From JBFMDN01 sp040753915 (lineage in GTDB: Bacteria; Desulfobacterota; Desulfomonilia; Desulfomonilales; Desulfomonilaceae): a DNA stretch of 64,000 nt. Shown here piece after piece: positions 25,766 to 32,445 of this stretch; the first letter of the stretch is position 1, and each line of letters begins with the position of its first letter. Position numbers and translations under genes: made by a program. The stretch covers positions 1 through 64,000 of the forward strand of contig JBFMDN010000022.1 of the NCBI GenBank assembly GCA_040753915.1, written 5' to 3'. The notes beneath the pieces are model-generated. The model did no database searches, was not told the origin of the DNA, and saw only the letters and a list, made by a program, of their open reading frames with translations.

Positions 25766-26532
25766 TGCCCATCTCCCCTTCCCCGTAGCCCGCCGAAGGC
25801 TCGGAGCTTTCCTTCGTACACCTCCGAGAGGAGCTCCGGATCGAGCACCCGCTCGGGCTCGCCATAGGCGTAGAGACGCTGCTTGATCAGGATGAGTCGA
25901 TCGAAATACTCGGAGGCAGTGGCCAGGTCGTGGTGCACTACGACGAGTGTGCGTCCGGATTTCTTCGCACGGTCGAGGACATCGAGTATCGCTCTTTCCG
26001 TGGCCGCATCCACCCCCGCGAACGGCTCGTCCAGCAGGAGGATGTCTCCGCCTTGCGCAAGAGCCCGGGCCATGAAGACTCGCTGCTGCTGCCCGCCGGA
26101 AAGTTGGCCGATCTGCCGGTGGCGGAAATCGGCCATTCGTACCATCTCCAGAGCTTCGTGCACGCGCTGTCTGTCTTCGGATCCTAGGTCTTTCCACCAC
26201 GGCACGTGACCGTACCGTCCCATAAGAGCCACTTGCTCGACTGTTATGGGATAATCCCAATCCACTGCGCCGCGCTGCGGAACGTATGCCACTTTGCCTC
26301 GCGCATGCTCGAACGAATTCCCCTGGATGAGAACTTGACCAAAATCGGGTTTTACGAAGCCCAGGATGGCCTTGACCAGCGTCGACTTCCCCGCTCCGTT
26401 CGGACCGATGATACCCACAAGCAGTCCCTCGTCGATGCTGACCGAAACGTCCAGCAACGCAGGCTTGGGGCCGAAGCTCACCGTCAGGTTCCTGACTTCG
26501 ATTGCGGGAATACGGGAAGTAGGTCTATCCAT
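25762..26532 (-). CDS. Metal ABC transporter ATPase (ZnuC/MntA/YtgB type)
   Basis: A 256-residue ATPase with Walker A GPNGAGKST, the family-specific AYVPQRGAVDWDYPITV (Q-loop followed by WDYP, typical of Mn/Zn importers), signature LSGGQQQRVFMARAL, Walker B ILLLDEPFAG and H-loop VVHHD. It overlaps the permease-repressor gene by four bases and the preceding small gene by eight, so the set is translationally coupled. The predicted role is to power import of Mn(II), Zn(II) or Fe(II). The ATG at 26532 gives the normal start; a longer frame lies over the upstream gene. Confidence 0.93.
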   Translation of the reverse strand: MDRPTSRIPAIEVRNLTVSFGPKPALLDVSVSIDEGLLVGIIGPNGAGKSTLVKAILGFVKPDFGQVLIQGNSFEHARGKVAYVPQRGAVDWDYPITVEQVALMGRYGHVPWWKDLGSEDRQRVHEALEMVRMADFRHRQIGQLSGGQQQRVFMARALAQGGDILLLDEPFAGVDAATERAILDVLDRAKKSGRTLVVVHHDLATASEYFDRLILIKQRLYAYGEPERVLDPELLSEVYEGKLRAFGGLRGRGDGQ

Positions 26533-27028
26533 GCCTGTGCTTCTCCAGTTCTCGGGATGGAGCGATACGGATGCCGAAGGTAGCCGCGACCTTCCAGCCA
26601 GGCTCTGCCCAGATACATCGTTCCAGTATGAGCTGCCTATTTTGAAAAACCTCCACACGAACTGCTTGGGGCAGGCCTGCCAAGGCCAGGGGAGGATTGG
26701 ACTCGAGGTAGAATTCGTTTCCCCCCTCTACAAACCCCTTCACCTGCTCCACCACGATCGGAGCCCCGGCAGCTATGGTCTCCGTCCGCCGCACGACTTC
26801 TCTGCCGTTTATTCGTACGAGAAGCGAAGGAGGCTGCCGGTCGTCTACCCTGAGAGCGAAAGGATCCGGCTCCTGGACGAAAGTCGCTGTGACACGGAGG
26901 GAGAACTGCCCTCTTACCTCCTCGACCTCATCAGAAATGGCCGGCGCTGGTTCTTCTCTCACGTACGTGTAAAACGCGAGACCGCCGATCAGCACTACCC
27001 AGATAGCCACAGCCGCGAGAGGTCTCAT
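26525..27028 (-). CDS. Unknown membrane-anchored protein in metal-import operon
   Basis: A 167-residue protein with one N-terminal hydrophobic segment (about 4-22, LAAVAIWVVLIGGLAFYTYV) followed by a soluble beta-rich domain with no Cys-rich metal motif. It has one Cys (CIWAEPGWKV) and few His except the C-terminal HRHG. The domain contains LLVRINGREVVRR and FYLESNPPLAL, reminiscent of an Ig- or C2-like sandwich. It sits between the solute-binding protein and ATPase genes, ten bases after the former, and is probably exposed on the periplasmic side. I do not recognise the family. It may help metal capture or shield the binding protein. Confidence 0.7.
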   Translation of the reverse strand: MRPLAAVAIWVVLIGGLAFYTYVREEPAPAISDEVEEVRGQFSLRVTATFVQEPDPFALRVDDRQPPSLLVRINGREVVRRTETIAAGAPIVVEQVKGFVEGGNEFYLESNPPLALAGLPQAVRVEVFQNRQLILERCIWAEPGWKVAATFGIRIAPSRELEKHRHG

Positions 27029-27038
27029 GACGGGTCTC

Positions 27039-27959
27039 CTACTTCAGGGCTTCAGCAATCGTTATGGTATTTTCCCGCATCATGCCTATGTACGTCTCTC
27101 CTGCCGAGCCGGGAGGCCCCATGGAATCGGAGTACAGCTCACCGCCTACCCTCACTCCCGCAGCCCGTGCTACTTCTCTCACGAGCTTGGGGTTCACGCT
27201 CGTCTCGACGAACACGGCCCGGACTCCCGCTGCCTTTATCGATTCCACCACCAGCTTGAATCGTTCCGGCGTCATTCCAGCGCCCAACTCGCTTCCTGTG
27301 GACCACCCTACCGGCGCTACGTTCTTGAATCCGAATTCCGCGGCAAAATAGTTAAACGCATCGTGGCTGGTCACGAGGATGCGTCGATCTGGTGGAATGG
27401 AATTGAATTGCTCTCGAATCCACACATCGAGCACTCTCAGTTGCTGCAAGTACAGGGCGGCCCTTGCGACGAACTGCCCCTTCCCCTCCGAATCGAGTCC
27501 AGAGACGCCGGCCAGGATGTTGTTCACGTAAATGGCTGCGTTTTTCGGAGAGAACCACGCATGGGGATCGCTCACCTTCTCCCCTCCGACATCCAACTCT
27601 ATGGGACGGATTCCAGCGGTTGCCGTAATGATTGGCTTCCCGGCGTCCTTTGCCAGCGTTGCCATCCAGTTCTTGCCCTCGAGGTGCAGCCCGTTCTCTA
27701 TGCACAGATCAGCCTTCAGCGCCAGGCGAGCATCTTGCGGAGTCGGCATGTACGTATGGGGATCGGCTCCCGCAGCGAGCACGGATCTCACCGTACACCG
27801 GTCTCCCACAACCTGTCGGGTGAAATCCGCGATCTGGGTGGTGGAGCACAGGATGAAGGGCTTCTCACGAGACTCTTGCGCCTTAGAGATCCCCGGACAC
27901 AGGCCGACACCGATGGTGCCGCACAGGATCGCAACCCACAGCAGCAGGAATAGAGGCAT
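27039..27959 (-). CDS. Periplasmic metal-binding protein (cluster A-I, ZnuA/MntC/YtgA type)
   Basis: From ATG 27959 the protein has a signal peptide (to about residue 27, ending GISKAQ) and a cluster A-I binding protein fold. Metal ligands are visible: His in AGADPHTYMPTP, His in SDPHAWFSP, and the third site around TSHDAFNYFA with a Glu in FVETSVNP and Asp in YSDSMG. There is no His-rich loop after the first ligand, which argues for Mn or Fe over Zn. AAGGAGA lies upstream of the ATG. It is the first gene of the operon with a small unknown gene, ATPase and permease-repressor fusion. Confidence 0.92.
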   Translation of the reverse strand: MPLFLLLWVAILCGTIGVGLCPGISKAQESREKPFILCSTTQIADFTRQVVGDRCTVRSVLAAGADPHTYMPTPQDARLALKADLCIENGLHLEGKNWMATLAKDAGKPIITATAGIRPIELDVGGEKVSDPHAWFSPKNAAIYVNNILAGVSGLDSEGKGQFVARAALYLQQLRVLDVWIREQFNSIPPDRRILVTSHDAFNYFAAEFGFKNVAPVGWSTGSELGAGMTPERFKLVVESIKAAGVRAVFVETSVNPKLVREVARAAGVRVGGELYSDSMGPPGSAGETYIGMMRENTITIAEALK

Positions 27960-28075
27960 ACATTGTCTCCTTTTCAAGCGAGAAAGGCGTTCGCGGCTAC
28001 AGCCCAATAGGCTCTTACGCGGGTTTGGTCCGATCAGGTCCCATTTCTCAGGGACTGGGTATTCCCTTTCGTAAG

Positions 28076-28087
28076 TTCGGTACCGAA
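28076..28087 (-). promoter_or_regulatory. Candidate operator palindrome upstream of metal importer
   Basis: TTCGGTACCGAA is a perfect 12-base palindrome about 115 bases upstream of the binding-protein start. As the operon encodes its own DtxR-type domain, an operator is expected here. The palindrome does not resemble the one before the separate dtxR gene, so assignment is tentative. Confidence 0.3.
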
Positions 28088-28108
28088 TCAGGAGACCCCA
28101 CCCCAACC

Positions 28109-28126
28109 CTCCCCGTTAACGGGGAG
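28109..28126. repeat. GTTAAC-centred palindrome (left of MITE)
   Basis: CTCCCCGTTAACGGGGAG, the same core as at 20851 and 21118. It ends about seven bases before the MITE-like element. Confidence 0.8.
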
Positions 28127-28132
28127 GGAGTC

Positions 28133-28286
28133 CGAAAGTGTCTCAATACCCTGAGCAAGTACCACGTAAGCAAGAAATGAGCCAGCGCAACATACCGACA
28201 TCGTGTTGCCTCAGAATGAGAATCATACGCTCAGGAATGCAACGTGCCACGATGTTGGCATCTTTCGGGGTTTTGAGACAGTTTCG
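28133..28286. mobile_element. MITE-like element, second copy
   Basis: Ends CGAAAGTGTCTCAATACC and, inverted, CGAAACTGTCTCAAAACC share their core with the 31-base ends of the element at 16456-16677. The interior shares GTGCCACGAT near the right end. It is about 154 bases long and encodes nothing. Confidence 0.7.
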
Positions 28287-28291
28287 TCCTT

Positions 28292-28310
28292 CCCCCCGTT
28301 AACGAGGGGA
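28292..28310. repeat. GTTAAC-centred palindrome (right of MITE)
   Basis: CCCCCCGTTAACGAGGGG, a slightly imperfect copy, starts five bases after the MITE-like element. The element is thus framed by one palindrome on each side. Confidence 0.75.
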
Positions 28311-28448
28311 TCAGAGGGGGGGGGCGGTTCGGAATCCCCGACCCTATTTTCTTCATCGTACCCCAAGGCCAGGTTCCGGCTCGAGAAAAGACTGTCAGAA
28401 CTTCAGCACCTCCATTCCCGGCCAAAGAAATCAGGTGCATCACAATTC
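28311..28448. other. Intergenic, nothing further recognised
   Basis: About 140 bases between the repeat cluster and mntP, with no gene or RNA motif that I recognise. Confidence 0.4.
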
Positions 28449-29009
28449 TTACTGGCTCAAATGATCCACCAGGATTCGAACTCCAATCACGATGAGCACC
28501 CCTCCCCCGATGCGCTCGGCCCATCCCCCCAGATGAGCACCGGCAGTCCTGCCGAGCCTCATCCCCACAAACGTCATGAGCAACGCGGCGATCCCTATCA
28601 CCAAGGCCGGCATCCACACTGACATTCCCACTAAGCTGAAGGTGACGCCAACCGCCAGGGCATCAATGCTTGTTGCTACGGAGAGTCCCACCAGGCTCCA
28701 CCCCCTCGTCGGATCGAACCCTTCAGCCCGCTCCTCCGGGTGGCGGGATTCGTACAGCATCTTGGCACCGAGAGCAACGAGAAGACCAAAGGCAATCCAG
28801 TGGTTGAGGCCCGACATGAATCGGGATATCCCTTCCCCGCCGTACCATCCGATTACGGTCATCATCCATTGAAACAACCCGAAGTGCCACGTGAGTCTGA
28901 AAGTGTGCCGAAACGTAATTACACCGAGTCCCGCGGCCACAGCGGCGCCAACCGCGAAGGCATCCATTCCGAGGGCTACTGCCGTACCAACGAGCGTTAA
29001 TGAGTCCAC
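28449..29009 (-). CDS. mntP: Manganese efflux pump MntP
   Basis: A six-helix inner-membrane protein of 186 residues formed by two related halves. Each half has the family's conserved Asp within a helix (ALGMDAFAVGAAVA and ATSIDALAVGVTFS). MntP exports Mn(II) and protects against manganese excess. Its presence next to the ABC importer supports manganese as the importer's substrate. I looked for a yybP-ykoY Mn riboswitch in the 320 bases upstream and could not recognise one. It is divergent from the CDF transporter gene, and at least 150 bases of repeats separate it from the importer operon. Confidence 0.93.
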   Translation of the reverse strand: MDSLTLVGTAVALGMDAFAVGAAVAAGLGVITFRHTFRLTWHFGLFQWMMTVIGWYGGEGISRFMSGLNHWIAFGLLVALGAKMLYESRHPEERAEGFDPTRGWSLVGLSVATSIDALAVGVTFSLVGMSVWMPALVIGIAALLMTFVGMRLGRTAGAHLGGWAERIGGGVLIVIGVRILVDHLSQ

Positions 29010-29329
29010 AACTGCCCGAGACTCTCCGAGTAAATTGGAACACGGCCGACTCTATCAAGGGTCACCGGTCCAGTCAACCGCTGAGCTGCGTCTGGAGCGA
29101 GCAGGCAGTCCAACAAGGCCGATAGCCGTGCTCACGTGAAACGCTCGTGCCTTCAATAAGAGGGCATCTCTGCCCGCGACCGTCATCAATGGGGAATGCA
29201 GCGCTCGGAACATGCTTCCTTCACACCGCGGGAGATTTCTCCTTTGCTTCGCATCGCGGATGAAGTAACTATGGTACAGATAGAGGCACGAGTCCCAAGC
29301 AGAACGGGACGATTCTCAAGGATGATCTC
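29010..29329. other. Divergent control region of mntP and CDF exporter
   Basis: About 320 bases between two divergent metal exporter genes. No clear promoter, riboswitch or palindrome stands out to me by eye. A ribosome site (CAAGGATGA) precedes the CDF gene. Confidence 0.4.
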
Positions 29330-30307
29330 ATGGCACACAATCACGCGCACGATCACGATCATTGTCACGGGCACGGACACGCACACGCGCACGGCAGTAC
29401 ACGCCTTGGCGTGGTCCTGTTCATAACGGTCAGTTACATGGTGGTGGAGATCGTGGGTGGTCTCCTGTTCAACTCGCTGGCGCTTCTCGCCGATGCCGGC
29501 CACATGTTTTCGGACGTGATGGCACAGGGTCTGGCCTATGCCGCGATAATTATCGGAAGAAGGGCGCCGACGGATCGACATACCTTCGGCTTCAAGCGTA
29601 CGGAGATCCTTGCTGCGCTTTGGAATGGCTTGGCTTTGTGGGCAATTGTGGGGGTCATATTCTACGAGGCGGCTCACAGGATGTTCAATCCCAATCCGGT
29701 CGTCGGGAAGGGCATGCTTGCAGTCGCGGGCATCGGGCTCCTGGTCAATCTCGTGCTTGCAGGGCTGCTCTTTCGCGAGCGAGAGAGGAGCCTAAATGTT
29801 CGAGGGGTATTTGTTCACGTGATATCGGACGCGCTCGGCTCCGTCGGGGCTGTGTCGGCAGCGCTGATCATCATGTTTACAGGTTACTACGTGGCGGATC
29901 CTATCGTAAGCGTCTTCATAGGTCTTCTCATCCTCTATTCCTCGTGGGGCATTATCCGAGAAGCAGTGCACATTCTCATGGAAGGGGTTCCACCCGGAAT
30001 CGACATAAGTGCCGTGGAAAGCACCATGCTCGAGCAGGAAGGGGTCTGCTGCATTCACGATCTCCATGTTTGGACCATAGGGAGTGACCGGGCAGCGCTG
30101 TCTGCCCACGTGGTGATGGGAGAGTCCGGGCGAAACGCGGATGAGATTGTGGGGAGCCTCAACCAAGTCTTGAAGGACAAGTTCGACATCGATCACACAA
30201 CCATACAAGTTCAGTCAACTCATGATGTCCTTTACGTTGGATCCGGCCTCGTGTGCAGGCCTGGAACCGCGTGTGCCATTGGCAACCACAATCAAACTGT
30301 GAGTTGA
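29330..30307 (+). CDS. Cation diffusion facilitator, zinc exporter (CzcD/ZitB type)
   Basis: A 325-residue CDF antiporter. The N-terminus is a His-rich metal-capturing tail (HNHAHDHDHCHGHGHAHAHG). Six membrane helices follow, with the transport-site HxxxD motifs NSLALLADAGHMFSDV (helix 2) and GVFVHVISDALGSVGA (helix 5), both complete. The cytosolic C-terminal domain (about 225-310) has the dimer motif HDLHVWTIGSDRAALSAHV. The His in both HxxxD sites indicates Zn(II) (or Cd(II), Co(II)) over Mn. It extrudes metal from the cytosol in exchange for protons and is probably transcribed with the Cys/Pro-repeat protein that follows. Confidence 0.93.
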   Translation: MAHNHAHDHDHCHGHGHAHAHGSTRLGVVLFITVSYMVVEIVGGLLFNSLALLADAGHMFSDVMAQGLAYAAIIIGRRAPTDRHTFGFKRTEILAALWNGLALWAIVGVIFYEAAHRMFNPNPVVGKGMLAVAGIGLLVNLVLAGLLFRERERSLNVRGVFVHVISDALGSVGAVSAALIIMFTGYYVADPIVSVFIGLLILYSSWGIIREAVHILMEGVPPGIDISAVESTMLEQEGVCCIHDLHVWTIGSDRAALSAHVVMGESGRNADEIVGSLNQVLKDKFDIDHTTIQVQSTHDVLYVGSGLVCRPGTACAIGNHNQTVS

Positions 30308-30456
30308 GGGGCACAAGCGGGGCCGTACGAACTGCTCTCAGCAGGAGCGTATTTCAAGGCCGTTGCCAATTGAAGTGGACAAATGCCCGAAGTTCAGCTA
30401 TTGTTGGGCCTAAATCCCCCTCGCACGCGGCAAGGAATTCCGCGAGCAGATACGAG

Positions 30457-30840
30457 ATGATGCGGTCCCGAATAATAATCATTGTTGTAGTGATCGCACT
30501 GGGCTTGACCACGGTAGGCATGGGATGGTCGGGCGGGCCCATGGTGCCGGAATGCGGATTGGTTGTGGCTCCAGGCCCTCCTTGCAGGCTACCGGTCGCG
30601 CCTCTACCTCTGTGTCAACCCTTGGCCGTCCCGGAGAGGCTGTGCGCTGGGCCAGTGGCACCTATCCCCGGGCCGTGCAAGCTTGCTGTCCCTGCGCGGC
30701 TCTGTGCGGCTCCTATTGCTCCCGCCTGTCTTCCGAATGTGGTAGTGCCTCCTGCACGCGTTTGCGCCGCACCTGTTGCCCCGTTTCCGATCTGCACCCG
30801 GTACGTCATCGACTGGAAGTGTGAATCACCGACCAAGTGA
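30457..30840 (+). CDS. Small secreted Cys/Pro/Ala repeat protein
   Basis: A 127-residue protein from ATG 30457 or 30460, with an uncleaved-looking or cleavable hydrophobic start (RSRIIIIVVVIALGLTTVGM). The rest is a low-complexity repeat in which Cys is spaced by 8-15 residues among Pro, Ala, Val and Leu: PERLCAGPVAP, PARLCAAPIAP and PARVCAAPVAP recur. There is no enzyme motif. The Cys pattern could bind metal or form disulfides in the envelope. It starts 150 bases after the zinc exporter on the same strand. I do not recognise the family. Confidence 0.6.
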   Translation: MMRSRIIIIVVVIALGLTTVGMGWSGGPMVPECGLVVAPGPPCRLPVAPLPLCQPLAVPERLCAGPVAPIPGPCKLAVPARLCAAPIAPACLPNVVVPPARVCAAPVAPFPICTRYVIDWKCESPTK

Positions 30841-31076
30841 TCTCCGCCTGTATCGAGATCAACTGCATTGCGGAAGTGGTAAGCCCGCATCGTCATTCCG
30901 GTGTCCCTACTGCGCTGACTCTTGACCGTGAACAAAAGTCATTCCATGATAGAGACGCTTTTTGTCAACGCATCCGGGGAATCCGCTTTTCTCGCAGGAG
31001 AAAAGGACTGTTTCCCGAAGCAGTCGTGACAGCATGCCCCTGAGGAGCTCGAAGCTCCTCGGCCGGATGATTGTGG
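30841..31076. other. Intergenic with hairpin
   Basis: A hairpin GAGGAGCTCGAAGCTCCTC (31042-31060) lies just before the SUMF1-like gene. There is no T-run after it, so a terminator is not certain; it could also affect initiation of the next gene. Otherwise nothing is recognised. Confidence 0.45.
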
Positions 31077-32045
31077 ATGAGTGAACGGACGGGGTTCAGT
31101 TCTTATATCGTGAATCTTGCATTCCTTTTCGTTACCCTCCCGGTATTGATGGGATGGGTTGCGTGCACGGGCGGGGCCTGTGCCGAGGCACGACCCAGAG
31201 CCGGGAATCAAGAGATACCGCTGGATTGCCCTCTCCTGCCGGCCTGCCCTGGCGGGCTGGGACTCCCCTTGCCTCCAGTGCCAGGGGAGCCCCACGACAA
31301 ACCGTCTCGGCCCTCGAACGGGGACAGCGAACTGATGGGCGGAAGTGGCCCGTACGCAGGTATGGTGCGCATCCCTGCAGGCCCGTTTGAAATGGGTAGC
31401 GCCGCGCCCGAAGGAAGACCCGACGAGCGCCCTCAGCACACGGTCATCTTAAAATCATTCTATATTTCCAAGCATGAAGTCACGGTCAAAGAATATTGCG
31501 ACTTTCTCAACGCTCGCGGCGATAAATCCCGCGATGGGCTCCCCCGCGTCAAGCTGGACAATCCGTTTTGCCCCATCGAGAAGAACGGCAAGTATTTTCA
31601 ACCCAAGCGCGGTGAGGACGACAAGCCGGTGGTCTGTGTTTCATGGTACGGGGCCGCAGATTACGCTCAATGGGCTGGCGGAAGACTCCCCTCATCGGCA
31701 GAGTGGGAGAAGGCAGCCAGGTTATCTACCGCGGACGTGCCGGGGGATTTCCTCACTGCGCTCTCTCGGGAGGACCGTCTCCCCGTAGCCATAGCGATCC
31801 CCGGTGCACAGGGAATCACCGGGATGATAGGGAACGTCTGGGAATGGTGCTCTGACTGGTACGAAGAGGACTATTATGCGAAGAGCCCCACGGACAACCC
31901 CATGGGGCCCCCTCTGGGCAAGGAAAAGGTAATGAGGGGAGGCTCCTGGGCTGCTCCTGAGTCGAGCAAGCGAATCACGAACGTTCACAAAGCCTATCCC
32001 ATGGGGTATTTCCGGACCGTGGGATTTCGGATCGTAAAAGATTGA
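31077..32045 (+). CDS. SUMF1/FGE-fold protein, exported
   Basis: Residues 1-32 are a hydrophobic export signal ending near a possible lipobox-like Cys (WVACTGG). Residues about 95-320 form a formylglycine-generating-enzyme fold: MVRIPAGPFEMGS, DERPQHTVILKSFYISKHEVTVKEYCDF, PVVCVSWYGAADYAQWAGGRLPSSAEWEKAAR, NVWEWCSDWY and a C-terminal RTVGFRIVKD. The Cys pair that makes FGE catalytic is not at the usual C-terminal place (GFRI instead of GFRC), so it is probably a non-enzymatic or differently acting member. It is followed closely by a cytochrome b-like gene and a multiheme cytochrome gene, suggesting a role in an electron-transfer complex. Confidence 0.82.
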   Translation: MSERTGFSSYIVNLAFLFVTLPVLMGWVACTGGACAEARPRAGNQEIPLDCPLLPACPGGLGLPLPPVPGEPHDKPSRPSNGDSELMGGSGPYAGMVRIPAGPFEMGSAAPEGRPDERPQHTVILKSFYISKHEVTVKEYCDFLNARGDKSRDGLPRVKLDNPFCPIEKNGKYFQPKRGEDDKPVVCVSWYGAADYAQWAGGRLPSSAEWEKAARLSTADVPGDFLTALSREDRLPVAIAIPGAQGITGMIGNVWEWCSDWYEEDYYAKSPTDNPMGPPLGKEKVMRGGSWAAPESSKRITNVHKAYPMGYFRTVGFRIVKD

Positions 32046-32055
32046 GTCTTATCCG

Positions 32056-32445
32056 TTGAAAGATCCCACCCCACCATCGCCAGGGCCCGGACGAGGCAGA
32101 ATCAAGACCGTTCCTTATCTGGTGCGCAAAGAGGGCATCGCGCTCGTAATCTCCCTGGCAGCGGTTTGTTTGCTCGGTGTGCTCATGGACGCACCACTCG
32201 AACGGCCTGCGGACCCGGACGGGATACCGGCGGAACACGTGAAAGCACCGTGGATCTTCGTGGGCATCCAGTTGGTGCTGCGCTACTTATCTCCACTTGT
32301 AGCAGGCATCGTCGTCCCTCTCATAGCCTTTTGTATCGTGGCGTTCATCCCCTTCTCGCCGGGAGGGGCCAAGACCCGCTGGGCTCTCTTCTTCGGGGTT
32401 GTGGTCGCCGCGCTAATCCTGACGGTCGCGGGATACCTGACATGA
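32056..32445 (+). CDS. Cytochrome b subunit IV-like membrane protein
   Basis: A 129-residue membrane protein with three helices. The stretch PADPDGIPAEHVKAPWIFVG and the following LRYLSPLVAGIVVPLIAFC correspond to the quinol-site region and helix F of the C-terminal half of cytochrome b (PetD, subunit IV), in which P-x-W-x-F is conserved. No heme-binding His pair is present, as expected for this half. No cytochrome b N-terminal half or Rieske protein is nearby. Its stop overlaps the start of the multiheme cytochrome (ATGA), so the two are made together and probably act as a quinol-linked pair. Confidence 0.7.
   Translation: MKDPTPPSPGPGRGRIKTVPYLVRKEGIALVISLAAVCLLGVLMDAPLERPADPDGIPAEHVKAPWIFVGIQLVLRYLSPLVAGIVVPLIAFCIVAFIPFSPGGAKTRWALFFGVVVAALILTVAGYLT

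Noticed and set aside
24233..26260. A 675-residue reading of the permease-repressor gene
   Set aside because: The first 165 residues are an out-of-frame reading of the ATPase gene; the permease starts at ATG 25765.
29010..29329. yybP-ykoY manganese riboswitch upstream of mntP
   Set aside because: I could not find the conserved core by eye.
32166..32441. An extended N-terminus of the multiheme cytochrome
   Set aside because: It overlaps the subunit IV-like gene in another frame; the ATGA overlap and the membrane anchor mark ATG 32442 as the start.
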